Both the position numbers and the translations under genes were made by a program. A stretch of 64,000 nt of DNA from Microbacterium sp. LWH11-1.2 (GTDB lineage Bacteria > Actinomycetota > Actinomycetes > Actinomycetales > Microbacteriaceae), in NCBI RefSeq assembly GCF_038397745.1, contig NZ_CP151636.1, positions 682,001 through 746,000 of the forward strand. Reading direction: 5' to 3'. Each line of letters begins with the position of its first letter. The first letter of the stretch is position 1. A model generated the notes under the pieces. That model made no database searches. It saw nothing but the letters and a program-made list of their open reading frames with translations, and was not told the origin of the DNA. Below, piece after piece: positions 17,654 through 25,812 of this stretch.

Positions 17654-18612
17654 GCGGGGTCATCCTCGTAGTGGACGAACTTCTTCTGCGCGCCGAACTG
17701 GATCGCCGTGATGACGAGGGTGAGCACGAGCAGGATGATGCTGGCCGCGCTGGACAGCCCGAACTCGAACCGCCCGAAGCCCAGATCGAAGATGTGATAG
17801 ACGATCGTGCGGGTCGCGTTGTCGGGGCCTCCGCCGGAGACGAGCACGTAGACCGTGTCGAAGGTCTGCAGCGAAGAGATGAAGGCGATCACCGAGGAGA
17901 AGAACACGATCGGCGAGAGCAGCGGCAGACGGATGCTGGTGAACAGCCGCCACGCGCCGGCACCGTCGATGCGGGCGGCCTCGATCACCGAGGGCGAGAT
18001 GTTCTGGAGACCGGCGAGGAAGATCACGACGTTCAGGCCCATGGACGACCAGATCGTGACGATGCAGACCGCGAGGAGCGCGAGCTTCGGGTCCTGCAGC
18101 CAATCCGGCGGAGTGACCCCGAACACCTTCGAGATCGTCACCGAGAGCAGGCCGTCTGCACGGAACATCTGCTGCCAGATCATCGCCACCGCGACGGTGG
18201 AGGTGACGACCGGCGCGAAGAAGAGGATCAGGTAGAGCGTGCGGGTCTTCAGCTTCTCCAGTGCGACCGCCACGATCACCGAGAGCGTGAGGCCGATCGG
18301 AACGGTCACGAGCGCGATCAGCAGCGTGTTGATGATCGAGCGACCGAGCAGCGGGTCCTGCAGCTGGTCGACGAAGTTCGCCAGCCCCACCCACTTCAGG
18401 TCGCTCAGCCCGTCCCACTCCGCGAACGCGAGCACGAGGCTCGCACCGAACGGCAGCACCACGAAGAGCGCCATGCCCAACAGCTGCGGGGCGACGAACA
18501 CGTACCCCCACCGTCGGTCGCGGCGGCGCCAGGCCGCCTCCTTCCGCAGGGGCAGGGCGGATGCCGCAGGCGCGGCCTGCGGCATCCGTCCGTTCTCGGT
18601 GAGGGTGGTCAC
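17650..18612 (-). CDS. CUT1 sugar ABC transporter permease (MalF-type)
   Basis: 320 residues. Six transmembrane segments begin at WGYVFVAPQLLGMALFVVLPFG (about residue 30). The EAA loop is IEAARIDGAGAWRLFTSIRLPLLSPIVFF (about 215-243), and YVLVSGGGPDNATRTIVYHIF is typical of LacF/UgpA-like permeases. The start is GTG at 18612, which gives VTTLTENGR, with GGAGAAG about nine bases upstream inside the end of the binding-protein gene; the reading frame is open further upstream only as shadow. It follows the binding-protein gene with no promoter gap and overlaps the second permease by four bases. Confidence 0.9.
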   Translation of the reverse strand: MTTLTENGRMPQAAPAASALPLRKEAAWRRRDRRWGYVFVAPQLLGMALFVVLPFGASLVLAFAEWDGLSDLKWVGLANFVDQLQDPLLGRSIINTLLIALVTVPIGLTLSVIVAVALEKLKTRTLYLILFFAPVVTSTVAVAMIWQQMFRADGLLSVTISKVFGVTPPDWLQDPKLALLAVCIVTIWSSMGLNVVIFLAGLQNISPSVIEAARIDGAGAWRLFTSIRLPLLSPIVFFSSVIAFISSLQTFDTVYVLVSGGGPDNATRTIVYHIFDLGFGRFEFGLSSAASIILLVLTLVITAIQFGAQKKFVHYEDDPA

Positions 18613-18614
18613 TC

Positions 18615-19925
18615 TTACTTCTCCGACCGTTCCTTGATCACGTCGGCGATGGTGTCGAGCGTGGCCTGCGCGTCGGTCTTGCCCTCGTAGAGCTTCTGGA
18701 ACTCCTCCGCGATCGCGGTCGGCAGACCCGGGACGCGCGCCTCGGCGGGGTAGTCCTCGAATCCGATGTCGCGCATGTCGAGGAAGGTCTGCGCGTGAGC
18801 GGGGTAGTCGCCCTCGAGCACGACGTCGTCGGCGCCCTTGATCGACGGGACCGCGTTGCCGCCGCCCTCGAGACGGAACGTCTGTCCCTCGGCCGAGAGG
18901 AACTCGGTCCAGAACGTGAACGCCGCGTCCTTCACCTTGGTCTTGCCGTTGATGGCGAGGAAGCTCGTCGCGACGCCCGTGGGCGCGGCCTCGCCGTCGG
19001 GCGTCGGCCACGGCACGATGTCGTAGCTGTCCTGCTCGCCGGTCGCGTCGACCGTGCCGATCGTGTAGCGGCCCTGCACGAAGAACCCGGCCTTGTGCGT
19101 GACGAAGACGCTGTCGGCACCGGCGCCGTCGGGGAGCGTGTCGGCGACCACGAAGGTGCCGTCCTGGAACAGGTCGCCGAACTGCTGCACGGCCTCGACC
19201 GCATCGGCATCCTCGTTCGCGACGAAGGCGCCCGAGTCGTCGTAGGGAGCGTCGATGCCCTGGGACGAGAGCCAGCTCCAGTGCGTGGCCCAGTAGTTCC
19301 AGTACATGGTGCCGGTGAGTCCCGCGTCGTGCAGCTTCGCGTTCATCTCGAGGAAGGTGTCGGTCGTCCACTCGCCGTTCTCGGCCAGGGTCGCGGGGTC
19401 CTCGGTGATCCCGGCCGCGGCGAGCGCCTGCTTGTCGTACCAGAACACGTCGGGGTTCGAGTCGTTCGGGGCGGCGAAGACCTCCCCGTCGTGCTCGGCC
19501 GCGCCGAACAGACCGGGGAAGAAGTCATCCTTCTTCGTCTTGCTCTCCTTCGAGGCCATCAGGTCGTCGAGCGGCATGAGGCGGTTCGAGTCGACGAACT
19601 GGCCGATCATGTCGTCACCCACGTAGAAGACGTCGGGGGCGGTGTTGCTCGTGAGCTGGGCGAGCAGCTTGGAGTGGTAGTCGCCGTAGCTGGCGACCGG
19701 CTGCAGCTTGACCTTGATGTCGGGGTGGCGCTCCATGAAGTCCTTGTTGAACTCCTCGTAGCGGGTGAGCTCGTCGGGCGTGCCCCAGGTCGACCAGATG
19801 ACCGTCGCCGTGCCGTCCGCACCGACGCCGCCTCCTCCGCCCCCGCCGCTGCACGCGGCGAGTCCCAGTGCCAGAGCGCCGGCGGCACCCAGTGCCAGAT
19901 ACCGCGTCACGTTCGCACGTGCCAT
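18615..19925 (-). CDS. CUT1 sugar ABC transporter substrate-binding lipoprotein
   Basis: 436 residues. Signal peptide with hydrophobic ALGAAGALALGLAA and lipidated C25, then a run of glycines. The mature protein is a type 1 extracellular solute-binding protein (SBP_bac_1): TVIWSTWGTPDELTRYEEFNKDFMERHPDIKVK at the start, then LLAQLTSNTAPDVFYVG and FFVQGRYTIG. Such lipoproteins bind oligosaccharides and pass them to the two permeases encoded next. The start at 19925 has AAAGAGG upstream. The promoter at 19985-20013 overlaps the perfect GntR-type palindrome, so expression is probably repressed by the regulator at 3702-4358 until its effector appears. Confidence 0.9.
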   Translation of the reverse strand: MARANVTRYLALGAAGALALGLAACSGGGGGGGVGADGTATVIWSTWGTPDELTRYEEFNKDFMERHPDIKVKLQPVASYGDYHSKLLAQLTSNTAPDVFYVGDDMIGQFVDSNRLMPLDDLMASKESKTKKDDFFPGLFGAAEHDGEVFAAPNDSNPDVFWYDKQALAAAGITEDPATLAENGEWTTDTFLEMNAKLHDAGLTGTMYWNYWATHWSWLSSQGIDAPYDDSGAFVANEDADAVEAVQQFGDLFQDGTFVVADTLPDGAGADSVFVTHKAGFFVQGRYTIGTVDATGEQDSYDIVPWPTPDGEAAPTGVATSFLAINGKTKVKDAAFTFWTEFLSAEGQTFRLEGGGNAVPSIKGADDVVLEGDYPAHAQTFLDMRDIGFEDYPAEARVPGLPTAIAEEFQKLYEGKTDAQATLDTIADVIKERSEK

Positions 19926-19984
19926 CTCGCTACCTCTTTCATCATCGGAAGATCGTGTCGGGAATGCCCTGAGGGCTCTCTCGT

Positions 19985-20013
19985 ATTCTGTATACAGAAC
20001 GCAATCCTGTCAA
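19985..20013 (-). promoter_or_regulatory. CUT1 operon promoter with GntR-type operator
   Basis: On the minus strand TTGACA (20013-20008), 17 bases and CAGAAT (19990-19985) form a good -35/-10 pair. TTCTGTATACAGAA (19986-19999), a perfect 14-bp palindrome, overlaps the -10 box. Fourteen bases match the GH42/GntR intergenic site at 3620-3633. Confidence 0.8.
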
Positions 20014-20064
20014 GATGCGGCAGTCAAGATGCGGCAGCGAAGCGGCTCCCCATCGATCGGCGCA

Positions 20065-20154
20065 CACAACTCAGCCAGAACTCGGCGCAGCGGCGACGAC
20101 CACCCCTCTTTCGGGGTCTCCGGCGACGTTCTTGATGAATTGTGCACGGGGACC
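20065..20154. repeat. Dispersed inverted-repeat element, copy A
   Basis: Arms CACAACTCAGCCAGAAC (20065-20081) and GTTCTTGATGAATTGTG (20128-20144) pair with three mismatches. The 33 bases 20122-20154 match the reverse complement of 29306-29338 at 31 positions, so the two loci share a mobile or recombining repeat. Confidence 0.7.
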
Positions 20155-20179
20155 TGTCGCGAAGACGGAGAATGGCGGG

Positions 20180-20623
20180 ATGGACGCCACCGACCCGCAC
20201 CTCCTCGGCCCCGGACTCCTCCCGACGCCGTTCACCGCCGATGAGATCCGCGACGCCACCGGATCCGGCAAGGTGATCCGGCTGCTCCTCGAAGGACCGG
20301 ACGGCCCCCTGGGCGAGCACGTCAACCGATTCAGCGACACGGATGCCGAGGGCGCGACGCTCGACCGGTGGGACGCCGCCGACCCCAAGGCGATCGTCTC
20401 GCACCGGGTGACCTGGGCGGAGCTGCAGGGTCACGCGGCCTTCGACGCCGACACGACGAGCGTGTCGACGGTCTCGCTGTCCTCCCCGCTCGGCGAGCTG
20501 ACCTGCCGCAAGTACGACACCGAGGACGGCGTGTTCTGGTTCTCGATCGCGCACCCCGGGATGCCCGTGCTGTACGAGTCCGACGGCATGCGCACGACCG
20601 TGCTGGGCATCGAACAGGACTGA
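20180..20623 (+). CDS. Conserved hypothetical protein
   Basis: 147 residues from the ATG at 20180, preceded by a GGCGGGA that could serve as ribosome site. It is soluble, acidic, with strong third-position GC, so the frame is credible. It contains LLLEGPDGPLGEHVNRFSD, RVTWAELQGHAAFD and a C-terminal beta-rich part FWFSIAHPGMPVLYESDGMRTTVLGIEQD. I do not recognise a family and see no catalytic motif. It stands alone between a repeat element and a hairpin, convergent with the zinc-type lipoprotein operon. An open frame extends upstream to 20015 but crosses the repeat, so that extension is unlikely. Confidence 0.6.
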   Translation: MDATDPHLLGPGLLPTPFTADEIRDATGSGKVIRLLLEGPDGPLGEHVNRFSDTDAEGATLDRWDAADPKAIVSHRVTWAELQGHAAFDADTTSVSTVSLSSPLGELTCRKYDTEDGVFWFSIAHPGMPVLYESDGMRTTVLGIEQD

Positions 20624-20671
20624 CCGGGGCAGCCACCCGGCACGATCTGCGGACCGGCTCACGATTCGCGG

Positions 20672-20720
20672 ACGTTCTGCGGCAGAACATCCGCAGAACG
20701 TGACACCGTCCGCAGAACGT
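20672..20720. terminator. Hairpin between convergent genes
   Basis: ACGTTCTGCGG (20672-20682) and CCGCAGAACGT (20691-20701) form a perfect 11-bp stem with an 8-base loop, and CCGCAGAACGT recurs at 20710-20720, allowing an alternative stem. It lies between the convergent genes ending at 20623 and 20779, so it is a likely bidirectional terminator. Confidence 0.7.
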
Positions 20721-20778
20721 GCCGGCACAGACGCCGAGGGGCAGGCCCGCCGCCACGGACCCGCCCTTCGGACTTCTC

Positions 20779-21987
20779 TCAGTGGCCGGCCGCGCCGACC
20801 ACGACGAACTCGTTCGGCACGACATCGAGGACGGCGGATGCCGCCACCTCGCCGGAGTGCAGATCGATCGCCAGGATCTTGTCCGACGCCGGCTCCGTCA
20901 CGTAGGCGATGTCGCCCACGACGCGCAGGCCCGGGTGCGGCTGCTGCCACTCGGTCGGGCTCTCCCACGGCTCGATGACGCTCCACTGGTCGATGACCTC
21001 GCCGGCCTCGTCGAGCAGGTACAGGCTGCCGTCGGCGCTCAGCACCACGACGTTGTCGTGACCGTCACGGCCGACCCCGCGCCAGGTGTACTCGACGCCG
21101 TCGGGCAGGTCGATGACCGAGAGCTCCTGCGTGTCGGTGTCGATGCGCACGAGCTTCGAGAGCAGGTAGCCCTCGGCATCCGGATCGGTCTTGTAGTCGC
21201 CGAAGGCGATCGCGCTGGTGTCGGTGACGTACGCGTTGCCGGTGCGGCCGAACTCGTCCGGAGCATCGAGCTTGGTGAAGGCTCCGTCGGAGAACAGCAG
21301 CACACCGTCCTCGCAGCCGAACATGACCGTCTCGCCCTTCAGCGCACCCTCGCCGTGCACGCTCGGGCACTCCTCGTTGCGGGCGAGCTCCGTGCCGTCG
21401 GCTGCGAGATGCCGCACTCCTGTGCGAGCCTCCTCGGTGCCGATCGTGGCCAGCGCTGTGCCGTCGGACAGCTCGATCGCGACGCCGTGGTGCGCGGCCT
21501 CCGAGGTGATCGTGTCGACCTCCGGGAGCGTGCCGGTGCCGACCGCGTCGGTGTCGAAGACCCGGATCTCTCCGGTGCCGTCGTCGAACAGGGCGGTGCG
21601 CCCGGCGTGCGGGGTGGCGTGGCCGGCGGCCACGGCCTCGAAGACCTCGCCGGTGAACTCGACGGTGTCGGAGGCGAGTCCAGTGTCGAGCACGTGGAAG
21701 CCGTCCTCCGCCGTGACGAAGACGTGGCCGTCATGGTCGCCGGCGCCGTTGACGCGCAGGAATCCGCCGAGCTCGACCTGGTCGATCTGCTCGAGGGTTT
21801 CGCCGTCGAGCACGACGACCCCTCCGTCGTAGGTGACGGCGACGCGGGTGTCGGCCTCGTGCTTCTCTTCGGGGGCGGCGGAACCGCCGGATGCCGTGGG
21901 CGATGCGGTCGCGCATCCGGCGAGCGCGACGACCGCGAAGGCGGCGAATGCGCCGGCCGCGAGGCGGCTGCGGACGGGTCGGGACAT
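20779..21987 (-). CDS. Beta-propeller lipoprotein, AztD-like (putative zinc chaperone)
   Basis: 402 residues. Signal peptide with lipobox ALAGC (C25), then a short histidine/acid-containing segment EEKHEADTRVAVTYDGGVVVLDGETLEQIDQV. The rest is a series of beta-propeller blades (for example FLRVNGAGDHDGHVFVTAEDGFHVLDTG, AHHGVAIELSDGTALATIG) with many histidines, as in AztD, an extracytoplasmic protein that hands zinc to an AztABC importer. It is the second gene of a two-gene unit whose upstream site is a Zur-type box, which supports a role in zinc starvation. No transporter genes are in this window. Family assignment rests on overall pattern, so an alternative is a generic YncE-like propeller lipoprotein. 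Confidence 0.65.
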   Translation of the reverse strand: MSRPVRSRLAAGAFAAFAVVALAGCATASPTASGGSAAPEEKHEADTRVAVTYDGGVVVLDGETLEQIDQVELGGFLRVNGAGDHDGHVFVTAEDGFHVLDTGLASDTVEFTGEVFEAVAAGHATPHAGRTALFDDGTGEIRVFDTDAVGTGTLPEVDTITSEAAHHGVAIELSDGTALATIGTEEARTGVRHLAADGTELARNEECPSVHGEGALKGETVMFGCEDGVLLFSDGAFTKLDAPDEFGRTGNAYVTDTSAIAFGDYKTDPDAEGYLLSKLVRIDTDTQELSVIDLPDGVEYTWRGVGRDGHDNVVVLSADGSLYLLDEAGEVIDQWSVIEPWESPTEWQQPHPGLRVVGDIAYVTEPASDKILAIDLHSGEVAASAVLDVVPNEFVVVGAAGH

Positions 21988-22038
21988 GGTGTCTCTCTTT
22001 CTTCGGTGTGGTGCTGAGGGGTTGCGTACGGGGCCGGG

Positions 22039-23277
22039 TCAGCCGACCTGGCTGAGGAAGCGGGGATCGAGGTCGGCGAACGTGCGGGTGACGATGCCGT
22101 CGGTGTGGTCGATCTCGTGCACGACGCCGGCCGCCGGATCGGAGAGGTAGGCGTGTTCCGCGTCGACGACGAGCTGCACAGGGGCGAGGAGTGCGGGATC
22201 GGCGACGGATGCCGCGAGCAGAGGCTCGGTGCGGACGAGCACCGTGCCGTCGGCCGCGAGCACGCGCACCCGCCCCTCGGCGTCGAGCGCGACCGTGCGG
22301 CTGTCGTCGTCGCCGACCGCGACCGCCCGCAGGAGCGGCACGTCGGAGGAGAGCAGGGTCCACTGCCGGGTGCGCACATCCAGCAGCCATGCGCCCTGGT
22401 CGCCTGCGACGCCCGCGAGGTCGGGGCGGTCCGCGCGCCCGGAGAGCTCCGTGGCCGCCGCCGCTCCGGCGGGAAGCGGCAGGGGCTCCGCGGCGATCGT
22501 GCCGCCCACCTCCCGGGTGAAGAGCACCGCCCCCTCCGTGCACGCGAAGACGACGCCGACGCGGGTCATGTCGGCATCTGCCGCCGCAGCGCAGGGAATC
22601 GCCCCGCCGGCGACGGGAGCGCCGTCGGCATCGAAGACCGCCACGGTGCCCTCCGCCGTCGCGGCGAGGAGATGCGAGGCGAAGGAGACGACGGGGCCGT
22701 CGGCCGCGATCGTCACGCGCGGTGCGTCGTCGAGAACCTCGGCGAGGTCGTCGTGCGGAAGCTCCACGACCTCGCCGCTCGAGAAGTGCACGGTCGCCCG
22801 CTGCGCGCCGGCGGTCACGCGGACCTCCCCCGTGCCGTCGACGGATCCGCGCAGCTGCGGCTCCCCGAGGAAGGAGTGCGTGTGATCGCCGTGCGGCACC
22901 GTCCAGCGGGCCGTGTCGATGACGTCGACACGCACGCGATCGCCGTCGCGATGGGTGACGAAGACGAGGCGGCCGTCGGCGTCGATCCTCTCGACATCGG
23001 ATGCCGCGGGCGAGATCACCGAGCGCTCCTCCGAGTCGAGATCGAGCATCACGACCTCGCCCTCGGCATCCGCGACGATCAGCGCGCGCGCCGGCGACGC
23101 GACCTCGGCGGCCGCGCCGGCCGGGATGCCGTGATCGTCGGATGCCGAGGTCGGCGCGGCATCCAGAGTCGACGACGCGGGCGCGGCGCAGGCGGGGAGA
23201 GCGAGCAGGGCGAGCGCCAGCGCGGCCAGCGGCGCGGCGCGGCGGGTGCGAAGGGTGGGCGGAGTCATAGGGTTCAC
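22039..23277 (-). CDS. Beta-propeller lipoprotein under Zur-type control
   Basis: 412 residues. The N-terminal signal ends at lipobox ALPAC (C30). The mature N-terminus has DDHGIPAGAAAEVASPARALIVADAEGEVVMLDL, and later GDHTHSF, clustered histidines suited to metal binding, followed by propeller-type repeats (VVSFASHLLAATAEGTVAVFDADG, GAWLLDVRTRQWTLL). It is a diverged relative of the downstream lipoprotein, so the pair may be a tandem duplication. The start is GTG at 23277 or ATG at 23268; neither has a Shine-Dalgarno, and the Zur-type box ends only eight bases upstream, so the transcript may be leaderless. Role in zinc acquisition is inferred from the box and the histidines. Confidence 0.65.
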   Translation of the reverse strand: MNPMTPPTLRTRRAAPLAALALALLALPACAAPASSTLDAAPTSASDDHGIPAGAAAEVASPARALIVADAEGEVVMLDLDSEERSVISPAASDVERIDADGRLVFVTHRDGDRVRVDVIDTARWTVPHGDHTHSFLGEPQLRGSVDGTGEVRVTAGAQRATVHFSSGEVVELPHDDLAEVLDDAPRVTIAADGPVVSFASHLLAATAEGTVAVFDADGAPVAGGAIPCAAAADADMTRVGVVFACTEGAVLFTREVGGTIAAEPLPLPAGAAAATELSGRADRPDLAGVAGDQGAWLLDVRTRQWTLLSSDVPLLRAVAVGDDDSRTVALDAEGRVRVLAADGTVLVRTEPLLAASVADPALLAPVQLVVDAEHAYLSDPAAGVVHEIDHTDGIVTRTFADLDPRFLSQVG

Positions 23278-23284
23278 ACCCTAT

Positions 23285-23299
23285 TGATAACGATTCTCA
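23285..23299. promoter_or_regulatory. Zur/Fur-type operator
   Basis: TGATAACGATTCTCA is a 7-1-7 inverted repeat of the Zur/Fur type (TGAxAAT-N-ATTxTCA); with one flanking base on each side it reads TTGATAACGATTCTCAA. It lies eight bases from the lipoprotein start and between divergent genes. Given the zinc-chaperone-like neighbours, Zur is more likely than Fur. Confidence 0.8.
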
Positions 23300-23415
23300 A
23301 TCTCAAATCATGGTTGGTGTGATGCGGGGGAGCGTGTCGCATCCGGCACCATCCGGACGCGGCTGTGGCCGAACGTCCGATGCTGAACGTCGGCGCCCCG
23401 GCGTAGGGTCGCACC

Positions 23416-24486
23416 ATGAGCAGCACAGCATCCTTCGAACGCCACGGGGTCGTCCCCTCCTATCTGCTCGCGCGCCTGGCCGAGTCGGGCCGCTTCCCCA
23501 AGGCCGCCGCCGCAGCGCGGCAGACGCTCACCGCCGGACGGCCGCCGTTCCGTGCGCGCATCGACCTCTCGATCGACGAGAACGGAGCCCTGGTCGCCCA
23601 GCTCTCCGACGCCCCGAACCGCACCATCAGCGACGCGGGCAACACCCAGCAGCTCCCCGGCGCCGTCGTGCGCACGGAAGACGACGGCCCCGTCGACGAC
23701 ACCGCCGTGAACGAAGCCTTCGACGGCCTCGGCGCGACGTTCGAGATGCTGCTCTCCGCGTTCGGCCGCAACTCGCTCGACGACGCCGGCGCTCCGCTCG
23801 ATGCGACCGTGCACTACGGCGTCGACTACGACAACGCGTTCTGGGACGGCGAGCGCATGGTCTTCGGCGACGGCGACGGCGAGGTGTTCCAGGACTTCAC
23901 CGGCTCCACGACGGTCATCGGGCACGAGCTCGCCCATGGCGTCGTGCAGCACACCGCGAACCTCGAGTACCAGGGGCAGCCCGGTGCGCTCAACGAATCC
24001 ATCGCCGACGTGTTCGGCGCCCTGACCGAGCAGTACTCCCTGGGGCAGACGGCCGCGAAGGCGACCTGGCTCATCGGCGCCGAGATCTTCACGGATGCCG
24101 TCGAGGGCAAGGCGCTGCGCTCGATGCTCGAGCCCGGCACCGCCTATGACGACGACGAGCTGGGCAAAGACCCGCAGCCGGCGCACATGAGCGACTTCGT
24201 CCGCACCACCGAAGACAACGGCGGGGTCCACATCAACTCCGGCATCCCCAACCGGGCGTTCGCGCTGTTCGCGATCGATCTCGGTGGCAACGCGTGGGAG
24301 ACCGCGGGCACCGTCTGGTACCGCGCGCTCACCGGCGGGCTCTCGAGCACCGCGACCTTCACCGAGTTCGCCGACGCGACCGTCGCCGCGGCGACCGAGC
24401 TGGGCGACGAGACGGCAACAGCCGCTCGACGCGCGTGGAGCACCGTGGGAGTCTATGAGGATGAGCGAGTCCCGTCCTCCGACTGA
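23416..24486 (+). CDS. M4-family metallopeptidase, protealysin-like
   Basis: 356 residues, no signal peptide. Zinc ligands are H170 and H174 in HELAHG with catalytic E171, and E194 in ALNESIADVFG; the active-site histidine is H272 in GGVHINSGIPN. The N-terminus GVVPSYLLARLAESG is the short protealysin-type propeptide motif, and there is no long thermolysin propeptide. NAFWDGERMVFGDGDG is the typical calcium/zinc-region sequence. The enzyme should be a cytoplasmic or non-classically released neutral protease that self-processes. The next gene overlaps it by 26 bases and encodes its emfourin-type inhibitor, as in Serratia protealysin operons. Confidence 0.9.
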   Translation: MSSTASFERHGVVPSYLLARLAESGRFPKAAAAARQTLTAGRPPFRARIDLSIDENGALVAQLSDAPNRTISDAGNTQQLPGAVVRTEDDGPVDDTAVNEAFDGLGATFEMLLSAFGRNSLDDAGAPLDATVHYGVDYDNAFWDGERMVFGDGDGEVFQDFTGSTTVIGHELAHGVVQHTANLEYQGQPGALNESIADVFGALTEQYSLGQTAAKATWLIGAEIFTDAVEGKALRSMLEPGTAYDDDELGKDPQPAHMSDFVRTTEDNGGVHINSGIPNRAFALFAIDLGGNAWETAGTVWYRALTGGLSSTATFTEFADATVAAATELGDETATAARRAWSTVGVYEDERVPSSD

Positions 24487-24775
24487 CGTCCGCGTCGTGA
24501 TCGCGGTCGTGCGCTCCGGCGGCATCGCCGGCATCCGTCGTCAGTGGCGCGTGGAGGCGGAGGAACCCGACGCCGGTGAATGGATCACCCTCATCGACCG
24601 GTGCCCCTGGGACCAGGAGGCACCTGCCGCACCCGGCGCCGATCGCTTCGTGTGGACCATCCGCGCCCGCACCCCCTCCGAGCACCGCGAACGCGACCTG
24701 AGCGACGCCGAGGTCGACGGGCCGTGGCGGGCTCTGGTCGACGCCGTGCGGGAGGCGTCGAAGCGCTCCGAGTGA
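24461..24775 (+). CDS. Emfourin-type protealysin inhibitor
   Basis: 104 residues from the ATG at 24461 (another ATG at 24455 is two codons earlier). It overlaps the 3' end of the M4 protease gene in another frame, showing translational coupling. The pattern VVIAVVRSGGIAGIRRQWRVE matches the conserved opening of emfourins (beta-strand, SGG-x-AG loop), which block M4 protealysins by inserting that loop in the active site. WITLIDRCPWDQE and a C-terminal helical segment follow. Its job is probably to keep the signal-less protease inactive in the cytoplasm. Confidence 0.8.
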   Translation: MSESRPPTDVRVVIAVVRSGGIAGIRRQWRVEAEEPDAGEWITLIDRCPWDQEAPAAPGADRFVWTIRARTPSEHRERDLSDAEVDGPWRALVDAVREASKRSE

Positions 24776-24854
24776 CACCCGGCGCGTCGCGGCATCCGAT
24801 CAATCCGGTGTGAATCGGTGCTCGACACCGACGGCCGGCATCAGAATGGGACAC

Positions 24855-25091
24855 ATGGGACTGTTCCAGCACCGCAAGGATGACGAAGAGAACCAGTGGA
24901 CGCTTCCGTCCGAGCCGCTCGTTCGCGAGGGCGCCGACGTCCTCGATGAGGCACCGTCGGTCGATCCGATGGCGCTCGGCCTCGGAGCCGATGTGAGTTC
25001 GATCGTGTTCCCGGTCGCGCCCGTGCCGTCCACCACCGTCTCGATCGAGAGCCGCGAACCGGACGACCATCCCGCATCCGATGGCGACTGA
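24855..25091 (+). CDS. Small acidic hypothetical protein
   Basis: 78 residues from the ATG at 24855 (MGLFQHRKDDEENQW). It is polar, acidic and Ser/Pro-rich, probably disordered, with no hydrophobic segment. An alternative ATG is at 24846. The last 11 bases overlap the following kinase-like gene, which suggests coupling. No family recognised. Confidence 0.5.
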   Translation: MGLFQHRKDDEENQWTLPSEPLVREGADVLDEAPSVDPMALGLGADVSSIVFPVAPVPSTTVSIESREPDDHPASDGD

Positions 25092-25770
25092 CCCGATCGA
25101 GGCCCTTCTGGCTCAGCTCGGGCCCGACGCCGATCACCGCGACGCGGAGCGGCTGTTCGGCGATGCCGGCTGGCAGCCGTGCGGCGCGGGGGCCTGGGCC
25201 AGGGCGCTGCGCTCCCCCGAGGGCAAGGTTGTCGCGCGGATCAGCTTCTTCGATCCGACGGGACCGTACACGGCAGAGCTGTACCGGGACGCGGCAGGAA
25301 CCGGTCAGGTCCCGAGGCTGTTCGCACACCGGCGCCTCGCGGGCGGCGGCGACCTGCAGATCATGGAGTGGCTGCGCGAGGCCGACGAAGCCGACGCCGT
25401 CGCCTTCCACGCGTTGATCGCCGACGGTGCGTCCGAGGTCGCGACGCTGGTCGACAGCATCCGTCGCATCCACGCGCGGGCGCAGGCCGAGCTGCCCTGG
25501 TGCGGTCCGCTGGATGAGAACCCGTCGAACGTGATGCGCGGCGGCGACGGCCGCCTGGTGCTGACCGACCCCTATTACGCCGACGGCCCGGCTCTCTACG
25601 AGACGGCCGCCTCGGATCCGGATGCCGTGGCGGCGAGCATCCCTGCCGAGGAGAGACGGTTCATGACCGAGATCCCCCTCGCCTGCTCGGGTCCGTGGGC
25701 GGACGAATCCCGGGCGGAGATGAAGCGCGGGCTCGATGCCGCCGATGCCCGGCGCGCTGCGCAGGGCTGA
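25081..25770 (+). CDS. Small protein-kinase-like (aminoglycoside-phosphotransferase-like) protein
   Basis: 229 residues. It has features of a kinase-like fold: AWARALRSPEGKVVARISFFD resembling the small-lobe beta-strands with a lysine, LQIMEWL as hinge, HARAQAELPWCGPLDENPSNVMRGGDGRLVLTDPYYADG as the catalytic and metal-binding segment (N-x-x-N and L-T-D). The usual HxD is replaced by LDEN. So it may be an active variant or a pseudokinase. No signal peptide. It overlaps the upstream small acidic gene by 11 bases. The substrate cannot be told. Confidence 0.6.
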   Translation: MATDPIEALLAQLGPDADHRDAERLFGDAGWQPCGAGAWARALRSPEGKVVARISFFDPTGPYTAELYRDAAGTGQVPRLFAHRRLAGGGDLQIMEWLREADEADAVAFHALIADGASEVATLVDSIRRIHARAQAELPWCGPLDENPSNVMRGGDGRLVLTDPYYADGPALYETAASDPDAVAASIPAEERRFMTEIPLACSGPWADESRAEMKRGLDAADARRAAQG

Positions 25771-25812
25771 GGCTCGTCCGGCGGCGTCACCGCCCACGGC
25801 TACGGTGGAGGG

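Noticed and set aside
14979..17663. A single 894-codon frame as a permease-glycosidase fusion
   Set aside because: The upstream part is an out-of-frame shadow of the permease gene; the glycosidase starts at 16709 by TGATG overlap.
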